From DASXVU01 sp963732855 (GTDB taxonomy: Archaea > Thermoplasmatota > Thermoplasmata > Methanomassiliicoccales > UBA472): a DNA stretch of 64,000 bases. This document shows positions 44,492-53,318 of this stretch, piece by piece; within the stretch, counting starts at the first letter, position 1; the number at the start of each line of letters is the position of its first letter. A program made the position numbers and the translations under genes. The stretch spans positions 1 to 64,000 of the forward strand of contig CAVTBB010000006.1 in assembly GCA_963732855.1 (NCBI GenBank). Direction: 5' to 3'. Below the pieces are notes generated by a model. The model was not told the origin of the DNA. It saw only the letters and a program-made list of their open reading frames with translations, and made no database searches.

Positions 44492-46018
44492 ATGATGAGC
44501 GAAGACAACGTGATGGTCGAGATCGAGGATTTGTACGTCAATTTCTACACCCAAGCGGGTGTAGTGAAGGCACTGGACGGCGTCACCTTGGCGATCAGGA
44601 AGGGAGAGACCCTCGGCTTGGTCGGGGAGACGGGATGCGGGAAGAGCGTGACCGCAAACTGCGTCATGCGGCTGATCCCCATACCCCCAGGCAAGATCGA
44701 GGGGGGGCACATATTCTTCCTCAGACCGACCGGCAGCCCCCAGGAGATCGTCGAGGTGGAGAAGAAGCTCACCGATGCGATGTCCAATATGGGCGAGAAG
44801 GTGGATGACGGCAGGGTGGCCACCCTGGAGAAGGAGCTCAAGGATCTCAAGCTGAGAATGGAACTTCGCAACCAGATCCAGACCTTGTCATCCAACCCAG
44901 ACGACCCGATGCTTGCCGAAGCAAAGGGGAGGCTCAACGAGATGGACTCGAAGTATGATCTCCTGGCTCGATCTCCGGAGTACATGCAGAAGATACGCGG
45001 CAAGTACATCTCCATGATATTCCAGGAGCCAATGACCGCGCTCAATCCGGTATTCACCGCTGGGGATCAGATCGCCGAGATCGTTCTGTTGCACGAAAAG
45101 CGCGAGCTGGCGGAAGCCGTCATGGTCAAGATCGATGAGGAGTTAAAGGCGGTCAAGACATACTTCAGGGTCAGTAAGGTCCCTAATTCAAAAGGTGAGG
45201 AGACCTGTTCTGGTTGTCGGGCCGTGGTGACACCGGAAGCGGCCATCTGCCCCCAGTGTGGGGGAAGTTTCGATTCGAAGCCATTCCGTAGCGTTCGCGG
45301 CGCATTCCTGCGCTATTATCGAATGCTGTATGCCAGGCTGGTTGAGGACCCGAATGATCGTTTCGTCAAAGTAATGTCAAAGGTACCGATCGCGCGGCGA
45401 TTCCAAGGGATGCTTAACGCCGAAGCACTGGACCGGGCCGACCGAATGCTCCGTTTGGTACGTATCCCAGACCCATCCAATGTGGTGAAATCCTACCCGT
45501 TCGAGCTGTCCGGCGGGATGCAGCAGAGGGTGATGATCGCCATGGCGCTGGCATGCAGGCCGCAGTTATTGATAGCCGATGAGCCGACCACCGCGCTGGA
45601 CGTCACTATCCAGGCCCAGATCCTAAAGCTCATGAGGGAGCTGCAGGAGGCGACTGGAACCTCGATATTGATGATCACTCACAACCTTGGCGTCGTCGCC
45701 GAGGTATGCGACCGGGTGGGTGTAATGTACGCCGGGACGATCGCCGAGATCGGTCCCAAGATGGACATCTTCAAGGAGCCGCTCCATCCCTACACCCAGG
45801 GGCTTATGAACTCCATACCGAGGGTCACCATGGACATGACCAGACTGGAGACCATCGAAGGCAGCGTACCTAACCTGTCGAAGCCGCCAAGCGGATGCCG
45901 GTTCAATCCCCGCTGCCCATATGCTATGGAGAAGTGCAAGGAGATCAAGCCGCAGATGATAGAGGTCAGGCCAGGGCATTTCACCGCCTGCCACCTGTAT
46001 ACAGGGGTGAGATGGTGA
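44492..46018 (+). CDS. peptide ABC transporter ATPase (DppD type) with coiled-coil and zinc-ribbon insertions
   Basis: The 508-residue ATPase is far longer than the usual 320-340. Walker A is GETGCGKSV (about residues 47-55), Q-loop ISMIFQEPMTALNP (about 172-185), signature LSGGMQQRVMIAMALA (about 340-355), Walker B LLIADEPTTALD (about 360-371) and H-loop MITHNLG. One insertion (about 80-165) between Walker A and the Q-loop is a charged coiled coil (KKLTDAMSNMGEKVDDGRVA). A second (about 205-320) between Q-loop and signature has a zinc ribbon CSGC...CPQC. The C-terminal oligopeptide-type Cys cluster (CRFNPRCPYAMEKC) is present. GGAGG precedes the ATG. The extra parts are inferred to be regulatory or redox-responsive. 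Confidence 0.92.
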   Translation: MMSEDNVMVEIEDLYVNFYTQAGVVKALDGVTLAIRKGETLGLVGETGCGKSVTANCVMRLIPIPPGKIEGGHIFFLRPTGSPQEIVEVEKKLTDAMSNMGEKVDDGRVATLEKELKDLKLRMELRNQIQTLSSNPDDPMLAEAKGRLNEMDSKYDLLARSPEYMQKIRGKYISMIFQEPMTALNPVFTAGDQIAEIVLLHEKRELAEAVMVKIDEELKAVKTYFRVSKVPNSKGEETCSGCRAVVTPEAAICPQCGGSFDSKPFRSVRGAFLRYYRMLYARLVEDPNDRFVKVMSKVPIARRFQGMLNAEALDRADRMLRLVRIPDPSNVVKSYPFELSGGMQQRVMIAMALACRPQLLIADEPTTALDVTIQAQILKLMRELQEATGTSILMITHNLGVVAEVCDRVGVMYAGTIAEIGPKMDIFKEPLHPYTQGLMNSIPRVTMDMTRLETIEGSVPNLSKPPSGCRFNPRCPYAMEKCKEIKPQMIEVRPGHFTACHLYTGVRW

Positions 46019-47097
46019 GCGAAGAGATTCTTATCGAAGCTAGAGGTCTTAAGAAGCACTTCCCCATCCGTGGGGGCTTCCTGAAGCGGGAGATGGGAGC
46101 GGTGAAGGCGGTCGATGGCGTCAACGTCATAATCAGACGGGGGGAGACCATCGGACTGGTGGGTGAATCGGGCTGTGGCAAGACCACCACCGGAAGGTGC
46201 ATGCTGATGCTCACGGACCCGACGGCGGGGCACATCTACTACAAGATGCCCCCCCAGACCCGGAGTCGCCTGATCGAACTGGAGGAGCAGACCCAGCAGC
46301 CGGAGAACGGCAAACCGGTCAGAGAAGATCTCCTGGATGAGATGGATGAGATCAATAACGCCTATGCTCTCGACTGCAAGGATCCAGAGTCGCTCCGGCG
46401 CATGCGTAAAGAGATGCAAATAGTGTTCCAGGATCCGTTCTCATCGCTCAACCCCCGCATGCTGATCAAGGACATCATCGGTGAACCCCTCCTGGTTCAC
46501 GGAGTGGCCTACGGTGACGAGAACCGTGATCGGGTCAAGGAATTGCTGGAGAAGGTCGGGCTCAACCCGGACCATCTCTACCGTTACCCGCATGAGTTCA
46601 GCGGGGGACAGAGGCAGAGGATAGGTGTGGCCCGCGCCCTGGCGCTCAATCCAGACTTTGTCGTTCTGGACGAGCCTACTTCAGCTCTGGACGTGTCTGT
46701 CCAGGCCCAGATCCTGAACATGCTGAACGACCTGCAGACGGAATTCAACCTGACCTACCTGTTCATTTCGCACGATCTGAGCACGATCCGCTACATGTGT
46801 GACCGGGTGAACGTCATGTACCTGGGCAAGGTGGTAGAGTCGGCGAAGAAGAAGGACCTGTTCGAAAGACCGCTGCATCCTTACACTGAGGCACTGCTGA
46901 GCGTCATACCGGTGCCGGACCCTGAGATCAAGAGGGACCGCATCGTCCTGAGCGGTGATGTGCCCAGTCCGGCCAACCCGCCATCCGGATGCCGGTTCCA
47001 TACCCGTTGCCGGTACCGCGAGGCGGTCTGCGAGGAGAAAGAACCACAATTGCTGGACAAGGGTGGCGAGCACTTCGTCGCCTGTCACTTCCGGTGA
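46012..47097 (+). CDS. peptide ABC transporter ATPase (DppF type)
   Basis: The 361-residue ATPase from MVSEEILIEARGLKKHFPIR has Walker A GESGCGKTT, Q-loop MQIVFQDPFSSLNPRM, signature FSGGQRQRIGVARALAL, Walker B FVVLDEPTSALD and the C-terminal Cys cluster CRFHTRCRYREAVC. A 55-residue charged insertion (about residues 75-130) sits between Walker A and Q-loop, similar in place to that in the DppD-type partner. The ATG at 46012 lies inside the end of the upstream gene, with GGGGTGA just before it. It is the second ATPase of the heterodimer that drives the transporter. Confidence 0.93.
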   Translation: MVSEEILIEARGLKKHFPIRGGFLKREMGAVKAVDGVNVIIRRGETIGLVGESGCGKTTTGRCMLMLTDPTAGHIYYKMPPQTRSRLIELEEQTQQPENGKPVREDLLDEMDEINNAYALDCKDPESLRRMRKEMQIVFQDPFSSLNPRMLIKDIIGEPLLVHGVAYGDENRDRVKELLEKVGLNPDHLYRYPHEFSGGQRQRIGVARALALNPDFVVLDEPTSALDVSVQAQILNMLNDLQTEFNLTYLFISHDLSTIRYMCDRVNVMYLGKVVESAKKKDLFERPLHPYTEALLSVIPVPDPEIKRDRIVLSGDVPSPANPPSGCRFHTRCRYREAVCEEKEPQLLDKGGEHFVACHFR

Positions 47098-47106
47098 AAC
47101 GCGAAG

Positions 47107-47424
47107 ATGGCGACGAAGCGGAAGATCACGGTCAAGGTGTCTCCACCGGGCGAGGAAGAAGGAACGATCGACGAGTCGCAGATACCCGTCGTTCTTCGCC
47201 GTGATAGGGGATGGAAGGACTGGTTCCTCAGGGACTACCTCCGGTACTGGTACTTCATAGGCTGCCTTATGGGTGATTTTTTCATAGTGTTCGAGGTCTG
47301 GCGCAGCGTAGATACCGGGCTTTCAACCTCGATACCGCTCATCGTCCTTGCGGCCCTGGCCTTGACGGAGTTCCTCCTTTATCTGTACCTATGGGGGAAG
47401 GGGGGTAAGTGGCGGAAGCGGTGA
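47107..47424 (+). CDS. hypothetical two-helix membrane protein at the end of the transporter operon
   Basis: The 105-residue product has a basic/acidic N-terminal tail (MATKRKITVKVSPPGEEEGT) and two hydrophobic helices (about residues 51-70, YFIGCLMGDFFIVFEVW, and 77-97, STSIPLIVLAALALTEFLLY). It begins 9 bases after the dppF-like gene on the same strand and is probably in its operon. No family recognised; an accessory subunit of the transporter is possible. Confidence 0.65.
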   Translation: MATKRKITVKVSPPGEEEGTIDESQIPVVLRRDRGWKDWFLRDYLRYWYFIGCLMGDFFIVFEVWRSVDTGLSTSIPLIVLAALALTEFLLYLYLWGKGGKWRKR

Positions 47425-47508
47425 GCCTATCTGGAACGATAGTGCACAATTCCAATCTAGCCTGCATAAGTATTATTTGCTGAAAGGCAATCAGGCGGGG
47501 GGAACGTC

Positions 47509-47889
47509 TTGACTGTTGTGTGCATGAACGAAGTATGCCTTGCCCTGGGGAACACCCTGGGAAAGAAGGGTATGTCCGAGAGCGACATCAACAAATTGGC
47601 AGAGTACTTGATGAGCTTTTTCGGGTTTACCGACCAGACGATCGACAACCGTCTCACATCAGAGGACCGGGATGTTTTCTATATGTTGGAAGAGGAGGGA
47701 TTCCTTACGACATGGCAGGAGGAGGTCCACCTGAAGAAAGGGAAGCTCTGGCGTATCCATTACTGGGTCCTAAAGACTGATCAGATCCAGAGAATGTCTC
47801 GCCAAGAGGATCCGGCGCTGCGCAGCAAGGATGATGCGGCGACCACCTACGATGAAGTTCCAGATGATTGCTGGAACAGAAACAAATGA
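47509..47889 (+). CDS. conserved archaeal hypothetical protein (DUF6015-like)
   Basis: The 126-residue soluble protein starts at TTG 47509 (VVCMNEVCLALGNTLGKKGM), with a GGGGGGAA purine run before it. It reads as a winged-helix-like fold: DINKLAEYLMSFFGFTDQTI, then FYMLEEEGFLTTWQEEVHLK and WRIHYWVLKTDQI. I associate this pattern with the DUF6015 family of euryarchaea but cannot confirm it. A DNA-binding role is plausible from the helix-helix-wing order. Confidence 0.65.
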   Translation: MTVVCMNEVCLALGNTLGKKGMSESDINKLAEYLMSFFGFTDQTIDNRLTSEDRDVFYMLEEEGFLTTWQEEVHLKKGKLWRIHYWVLKTDQIQRMSRQEDPALRSKDDAATTYDEVPDDCWNRNK

Positions 47890-47958
47890 TTCGTTCATCA
47901 AGCAAATCCACGACTATTTTTTATATCACGTGGTTGTTAGTGCTGGCAGAGGCCCTGG

Positions 47959-49566
47959 ATGATAGAATACGTCATCGCGTTGCTGGTAATCATAGCCTAT
48001 TTCGTCATAGTCATGGTTCTGAAGAAGAAAGGCATTCTGGCTAAGCACCACTTCACACAGGGCATGATCTTCCTGATGTGGCGCACTGAAGGCGGCAAGA
48101 AGATCATCGAGAAATTGTCAAGATTCAGGAGATTCTGGCTGGTTTATGCCGCCGTTGCCAAGTGGATATGCCTCGGGGTAGCCATCTTCATGATGGCCCT
48201 CCTAATATGGGAGGCGACCCTGGTATCCAGCATACCTGCGGACAAGGCACCCGGGCCAGAGCTGATCCTCGGCATACCCGGGCTCAACCCGATCATCCCG
48301 ATCTGGTATGGAATCATCGGCCTGATAGTTGCGGTCGTGTTCCACGAGATCGCTCACGGCATCCTGACTCGCGTTGGCAAAATGGACATCAAGTCGCTGG
48401 GAATCGTGTTCCTGGTCATTCCGCTCGGAGCATTCGTGGAGCCTGACGAGGAGGCCATCAAGAGTTCGGACCGGAAACGCCGAACCAGCATCTATGCGGT
48501 CGGGCCAGGGACGAACATAATCCTAGCGGTCATATGCGCGATCCTTTTCTCTTCTGTCATGCTGAGCTCGGCCACCCCGCTCAGGGACGGACCGGTCGTG
48601 GCCACAGTGGCGGATAACAGTATCGCCTCGATGAACGACCTACAATTCGGTGCCCAGGTCGTCATGGTGAACGGTGTGGTGGTAAGCGACATCTATTCCT
48701 GGCAGAATGCCTCTGCCCCGAACGCCGGTGCGATGGTCAGCCTGTCCTACTTTTTCAAGGGCGGTCAGTATAACGTTTCGTTACCATCTGGCGTCGAGGT
48801 GACCAGCGTCAGCAAAGGATATCCTGCCTACAATATCGGCATTCAGACAGGCATGCTCATCTCCTCACTGAACGATACGCCGATCAGGAACGAGAACGAT
48901 CTGCTGGTCGCATTGCGCAACACCCAGGGAGGACAGACGGTCAATATAACGGTGATGTCGTACCATATCGATACCCAGGCTTTCGAGAACGTGAGCAGCA
49001 TAGTGAATGTCACTCTCCTTAGCCGGGCTGACTATCTTCAGTCGTCGGGAGTGGGGGTGCCTTCCGGTTTCGTCGACTACGGGTTCTTAGGCATCAACAG
49101 TGCGTATCTGGGCGTCGGCGTGATCAACGTCGAGGTCCTCTCCCAACGCCTGGCATCGCCGTACGCGAACATGCAGAGCCCGGGGGATTTCATAACCGAC
49201 ACGCTACGCTTCATATCTCTGCCGTTCATCGGCCTGGCGCCCGTCCAGTCGCCGGTCACGGACCTGTTCCAACCGACCGGTCTGATGTCGGTATTCGGGG
49301 CGGATACCTTCTGGGTCACGGCCAACATCCTCTATTGGGTGTTCTGGATCAACCTCATGGTCGGCATGACCAATGTGTTGCCGGCTGTACCATTGGACGG
49401 AGGTTACCTGTTCAAGGACGGCCTCGATGCGTTCGTTCAGAAAGTGAGGAAGAACGCGACCGAGGAGCAGAGGGCGAAATACGTCTCGACCATCACCTTG
49501 GCCTTGGCGCTGTTCGTGCTGTTCCTGATCGTGTGGCAGTTGATAGGCCCGCGGTTGAACGGATAA
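47959..49566 (+). CDS. site-2 protease family (M50) intramembrane metalloprotease with PDZ domain
   Basis: The 535-residue membrane protein has the zinc site HEIAH in VVFHEIAHGILTRVGK (about residue 130) and the distal ligand motif NVLPAVPLDGGYLFKDG (about residue 475). These are the two halves of the S2P active site within membrane helices. Residues 205-380 form an extracytoplasmic region with a PDZ-like segment (VTSVSKGYPAYNIGIQTGML, ISSLNDTPIRNENDLLVALR). S2P enzymes cut transmembrane segments of anti-sigma-like factors or sterol-type regulators; archaeal substrates are mostly unknown. Complete, monocistronic, followed by a strong hairpin. Confidence 0.92.
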   Translation: MIEYVIALLVIIAYFVIVMVLKKKGILAKHHFTQGMIFLMWRTEGGKKIIEKLSRFRRFWLVYAAVAKWICLGVAIFMMALLIWEATLVSSIPADKAPGPELILGIPGLNPIIPIWYGIIGLIVAVVFHEIAHGILTRVGKMDIKSLGIVFLVIPLGAFVEPDEEAIKSSDRKRRTSIYAVGPGTNIILAVICAILFSSVMLSSATPLRDGPVVATVADNSIASMNDLQFGAQVVMVNGVVVSDIYSWQNASAPNAGAMVSLSYFFKGGQYNVSLPSGVEVTSVSKGYPAYNIGIQTGMLISSLNDTPIRNENDLLVALRNTQGGQTVNITVMSYHIDTQAFENVSSIVNVTLLSRADYLQSSGVGVPSGFVDYGFLGINSAYLGVGVINVEVLSQRLASPYANMQSPGDFITDTLRFISLPFIGLAPVQSPVTDLFQPTGLMSVFGADTFWVTANILYWVFWINLMVGMTNVLPAVPLDGGYLFKDGLDAFVQKVRKNATEEQRAKYVSTITLALALFVLFLIVWQLIGPRLNG

Positions 49567-49577
49567 ACCGGCCACAA

Positions 49578-49604
49578 GTGATGACGGCGATCTGCCGTCA
49601 TCAC
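49578..49604 (+). terminator. strong hairpin after the site-2 protease gene
   Basis: GTGATGACGGC(5)GCCGTCATCAC is a perfect 11-base stem with a 5-base loop, 11 bases after the stop codon. A further GGCC...GGCC pair lies outside it. It stands between convergent genes and would act on either transcript. Confidence 0.65.
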
Positions 49605-49857
49605 TGGCCATTACTCATTTTGCTCTAGGTGGATATCGGCATCCAGCTCATTCTTTGGCCGAATCTTAATGGTAGAGAGAACCGTTGATCCATCAATAAT
49701 TCTGCATTGGTGGAGGAAAAAACAGCGGATCGCCCTTCCCAAAAACTCTGCCCAGAGTGTTGACCTGCATATCGCGAGGACAGTGCCGGTTATACCTCGG
49801 GGAATCTGCCCGGGATGTGATCTTCCGACAATCGATTATATTTCAAGCAATGGAATA

Positions 49858-50154
49858 TCAGCAACGCGTGCTGAGTGGTTCGCCGGACTTGATGACAGGC
49901 TTGCTCTTCATCCTCTCGTTGCAGATCTGACACATATCGTAGTCCAGGGCCTTGAAATTCGAGAACAATTCGTAGATCTCTCCGCATTGGTTGCATCTCT
50001 TGAATGCGATGAATGCTGATCTGAACAGTGCGCACTGCTCAGTGCTGTTCTCGGTCCTCTTCAAGCAGACATCCGCCACGCAGTTATCACAAAGACTGCG
50101 CCGGCTAATGTTCACCCAAACATGCTCACTTATCCGGACTCTTGTCAATTCCAT
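49858..50154 (-). CDS. hypothetical cysteine-rich zinc-binding protein
   Basis: From M at 50154 the 98-residue protein MELTRVRISEHVWVNISRRS carries CDNC...C near residue 22 and, later, CNQCGE ... CQICNE (about residues 57-83), enough for two small zinc knuckles. Start 50154 is supported by a TATA (TTATATA on the minus strand, about 50,195) some 40 bases upstream; the longer frame to 50247 would begin before that promoter. Bases 49,610-49,857 contain nothing convincing. No family recognised. Confidence 0.55.
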   Translation of the reverse strand: MELTRVRISEHVWVNISRRSLCDNCVADVCLKRTENSTEQCALFRSAFIAFKRCNQCGEIYELFSNFKALDYDMCQICNERMKSKPVIKSGEPLSTRC

Positions 50155-50332
50155 TCCCTGTCCATTTCTGGTGGTATTTTCTAGCCCGATAACGGTATAT
50201 AATGATTGCCAAACATTCCTTCGAATATGATAATGAATCAAATTCAAGATAGAGAGAATGGCAATGTATTATGATTCAAATAATGTTAAAAAAAGAGGGA
50301 AGGAAATGGTTTGCCTCAAGTCCATCAGCTGT

Positions 50333-52462
50333 CTAAGAGATGTTGTTTCTCAATCGGTCCTTAAGCTCTCCGAGCTTTCCCTTGTTCCAGCTGGTGGTCT
50401 TGGAGAAGAACCCTGTGACACGGGTGATGCCCTCGACATCAGGCGATGCGCAGAAGGGGCAGGTCGACCTCAGTCCACGGGTGGTCTTGCCGCAGTTCAG
50501 GCATGCTGTGAACTCCGGACTGAATGATATCTGTGAGTTCTGCGTGTTCTCGAACGTCTTCCTGACGAAGGCGGCGATGGACTCCGCTGGCGGTTTGTGC
50601 TCCCCGAGCCAAACGTGGGTCATTGAACCGGCCTCGATCAGGGGATGGAAAAGGCCCTCTGCCTTGGTCCTCTCGATGGCACTGATCGGCGCACCGACGT
50701 TCAGAGTGGTCGAGTTGGTGTAGTAGATCTCACCATTCGACTTGTTCCCCCTGATCACTGTTGGTGCCTGCAGCGGATAGTACTTCATGTCTAGCTTGGC
50801 GAACCGGTACGAGGTCGACTCGGCAGGGGTCTGCTCAAGCGGCATGCGGATGCCGTATTTCTCGCCGATCTCCTCGGCATTCTTCTTCATTGTGGATATT
50901 ACCCTGAGACCGAACTTGGTCGCGTCCTTCGACTCGTGCATCTGCTGCCCGGTGTGGTACTGGACCAGCTCATTGAGGCCGACCATCCCGATCAGGAACG
51001 AGGCTTTGTTGAACCGATAGTATTGCTCTCCATCCAGGTTCATCGTGAGCAGCGCCAGCGTCGAGTGCTTCCCCATGTCTAGTAAGCTCTTGATGAAGTC
51101 CCTCTTCTGCACGTGGGCCTTCGCCACCAATTCGATCCTCTGCCTGAGAAGCTCGAACAGCTTCTCATCGTCCTGGTGCGCCTCATAGGCGACACGCGGC
51201 AGGTTGATGGTCACGTTCTGCATCGCCGAGTATCTCATCTTCCAGGGGGTCTTGGCGTCGTCCAGGTCGCTCTTGTCGAGCTTGAACGTGAGGCGGCAGC
51301 ACTCGGATATCTTGGCGGTGTTGCCCCGGTCGAAGACGAAATAGGTGTTCCCCTTCTCTGTCGCGACGTTGGAGATATGGTTCAGGAAGCCTTCGTGACC
51401 CTCGGTCTTGAAGAACTTGTCCGTCATGTGCACGTTCGGCTTAGGGAAGAAGAACGGCCGGCCGAGAGCGTCGCCCTCGAGATACACGTCGAACAGTGCG
51501 CTTATGAAGCGCTGCGATTCGGGCAGGTAGTCCTCATAGTTCTTGCCGGTAAAGGTGCCATTCGGCCCGATCGCCGGAACACCCATGAAGTGGTCCGGAC
51601 ACTCCCAATACAGGTTAAGGTCGGAGAAGATCGACTGTCCGCCACGGGCCACCGCCTGCTGAGCGAACTCGTAGATCAGTATCTGTGCGAGCTGCTTCAT
51701 CCTACGGTCATCGCAACCCACCAGGTATGGAGCCAGGAACAGGTTGAACGCGTCCCATCCGATGGCGCCGGCAAAGTTGCCCTGCAGAGCCGCCGAGAAC
51801 TTCACGACCTGCTCGATCAGGACCTCCGGGTGCTTTGCTGGTTTCGCGATGGATATCGCATTGGGCAGGTTCAGACCGAACTTCTTCACATACTCGATCG
51901 ATTGGCCGCTGCAATAGGGGCGGTCGACCATGCCGAGGTCGTGAAGGTGAATATCGCCGCGCATATGGGAGTCGGCCAGGTCCTGTGAGAACACTTCGAG
52001 CAGGGCGAACTCCTTCTTGATCCTCTCAGCAAGGGTGAGGTTCGTGGCCTCGGGGCCGTGCGGGACGTTGGCGTTCTCCTTGTTTGGGTTCATGATTATC
52101 TGACGAGCGTCATAGAGCGGGACGCCCAAACGGGTGTGCTGCCGGCGGATCTTTGCCAGCCCATACTCCACAAGTTTGGCGTTCGTCAATTCACGGATCA
52201 GCGGTGCGGTAATCACGTCGAGCTCGAGCTCGGAGATCATCTTCTCCACTTCGCGTGCGACTATTGCGGCGGCATCCTCGCTGATGGTCGTTTCCCTCAT
52301 CAACGCATCGAATATTCGCTGTTTGTCCCATTTCTTTATCTCTTCATCAGAAGTCCGCACGAACAGCGATAGCTCGGTCGATTCCTTCTCATCTGACCAG
52401 ATGACGCCTGGCTCTGTTCCCCTTAGATCGCGTGAGTTATCTATTGATTTCATGAGTTTCAC
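50333..52462 (-). CDS. nrdD: anaerobic (class III) ribonucleoside-triphosphate reductase
   Basis: The 709-residue enzyme makes deoxyribonucleotides under anoxia with a glycyl radical. An ATP-cone-like N-terminus (SLFVRTSDEEIKKWDKQRIF) is followed by core segments DIHLHDLGMVDRPYCSGQSI, GGQSIFSDLNLYWECPDHF and AKISECCRLTFKLD (active-site Cys pair). The zinc site is CLNCGKTTRGLRSTCPFC, and the glycyl radical lies in RVTGFFSKTT near the C-terminus. The start has AAAGGTGA before it. No NrdG activase gene is adjacent. It is divergent from a winged-helix gene. Confidence 0.95.
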   Translation of the reverse strand: MKLMKSIDNSRDLRGTEPGVIWSDEKESTELSLFVRTSDEEIKKWDKQRIFDALMRETTISEDAAAIVAREVEKMISELELDVITAPLIRELTNAKLVEYGLAKIRRQHTRLGVPLYDARQIIMNPNKENANVPHGPEATNLTLAERIKKEFALLEVFSQDLADSHMRGDIHLHDLGMVDRPYCSGQSIEYVKKFGLNLPNAISIAKPAKHPEVLIEQVVKFSAALQGNFAGAIGWDAFNLFLAPYLVGCDDRRMKQLAQILIYEFAQQAVARGGQSIFSDLNLYWECPDHFMGVPAIGPNGTFTGKNYEDYLPESQRFISALFDVYLEGDALGRPFFFPKPNVHMTDKFFKTEGHEGFLNHISNVATEKGNTYFVFDRGNTAKISECCRLTFKLDKSDLDDAKTPWKMRYSAMQNVTINLPRVAYEAHQDDEKLFELLRQRIELVAKAHVQKRDFIKSLLDMGKHSTLALLTMNLDGEQYYRFNKASFLIGMVGLNELVQYHTGQQMHESKDATKFGLRVISTMKKNAEEIGEKYGIRMPLEQTPAESTSYRFAKLDMKYYPLQAPTVIRGNKSNGEIYYTNSTTLNVGAPISAIERTKAEGLFHPLIEAGSMTHVWLGEHKPPAESIAAFVRKTFENTQNSQISFSPEFTACLNCGKTTRGLRSTCPFCASPDVEGITRVTGFFSKTTSWNKGKLGELKDRLRNNIS

Positions 52463-52607
52463 CTTTAAGAAGGGTACACCAGCTCTCTTAGAGGTGGCGT
52501 CCCATATGCAATTTCACTTTGCAGTTTCTAGGCATTATGTTGTGGGGTTTAAAGGCGTTTTTGAACTCGGTATGGTAAATAAAGCCCCGTTAAGAAAGCT
52601 TTATAAT

Positions 52608-52631
52608 TTACCAGGTCTGTTACCAGGTCTG
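52608..52631 (+). repeat. tandem 12-base operator-like repeats upstream of the winged-helix gene
   Basis: TTACCAGGTCTG occurs twice head to tail (52608-52619, 52620-52631), with a third partial TTACCA running into the start codon. An inverted TGGTAAAT lies at about 52,573-52,580. The repeats sit between a TATA-like TTTATAATTTA (52,600-52,610) and the ATG at 52639. This is where a repressor of this gene, and perhaps of the divergent nrdD, would bind. Confidence 0.55.
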
Positions 52632-52638
52632 TTACCAT

Positions 52639-53217
52639 ATGTTCCATCCAGAGCGTGATTTGAAGTTCGTTATCCTCGAACTCTTAACAGATGATGGTCG
52701 ATCCATCAGCTCTTTATCACGGGAACTGAAGAAAAACGGCTACGAGCTTCATAGATTGATACTTACCGGTTATCTGCGCGCCTTAACCGACCAACATGTG
52801 CTCAAGGAAAAGGATGTACCTCCAGCGAAGATCTATGTACCGATAAGGGGGCGTCAAAAGGACATCTATGACGTTATCAATGAGGCCGCACACAACCTCG
52901 CTGAAGGGCGAAGGGCCGAAGAATTGAGCTTGTACGCCATGTGGCGTCTTTTCAAGCGCCCTGTCTTCGCGGAGGAATTGGCCAGGGCCGGGATCTCCGG
53001 TGAACCTCGCGGTAGGCAGGCCACTCCAGAGGAGCGTCTGGAGGCCAAGAAGGTATTGGTCCGTTCGGGCTTCAAGATCCCCGATAGCAGCCGCGCCTAT
53101 GTACCAGATGCGAATGACCTAGGTGCCGACTATCAGACACTCCTTGAGGTAATAGTCGCCGCCCAACTTGACATATCATACCTGGTCAGGGAGACCAAAC
53201 AGACCAAGTTAGTATGA
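52639..53217 (+). CDS. winged-helix transcriptional regulator divergent from nrdD
   Basis: The 192-residue protein has an N-terminal winged helix (DLKFVILELLTDDGRSISSL, SRELKKNGYELHRLILTGYL) and a second helical domain (about residues 85-190, GRRAEELSLYAMWRLFKRPV). It reads as a regulator of local genes. The short leader contains tandem repeats, suggesting autoregulation. Its position suggests control of nrdD, which is inference. Confidence 0.6.
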   Translation: MFHPERDLKFVILELLTDDGRSISSLSRELKKNGYELHRLILTGYLRALTDQHVLKEKDVPPAKIYVPIRGRQKDIYDVINEAAHNLAEGRRAEELSLYAMWRLFKRPVFAEELARAGISGEPRGRQATPEERLEAKKVLVRSGFKIPDSSRAYVPDANDLGADYQTLLEVIVAAQLDISYLVRETKQTKLV

Positions 53218-53318
53218 TGAGATATCCGATCATCCATCATTAAGGCCATTTCTCCGAATGGCATGAAATAGTCTGGCATGGAACAAAACATATAATCACT
53301 GCCACGATACCCCACGCC

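Noticed and set aside
49669..50019. Plus-strand 116-codon frame after the site-2 protease gene
   Set aside because: It overlaps the minus-strand Cys-rich gene, which has its own TATA box and a meaningful cysteine pattern. The plus frame has neither.
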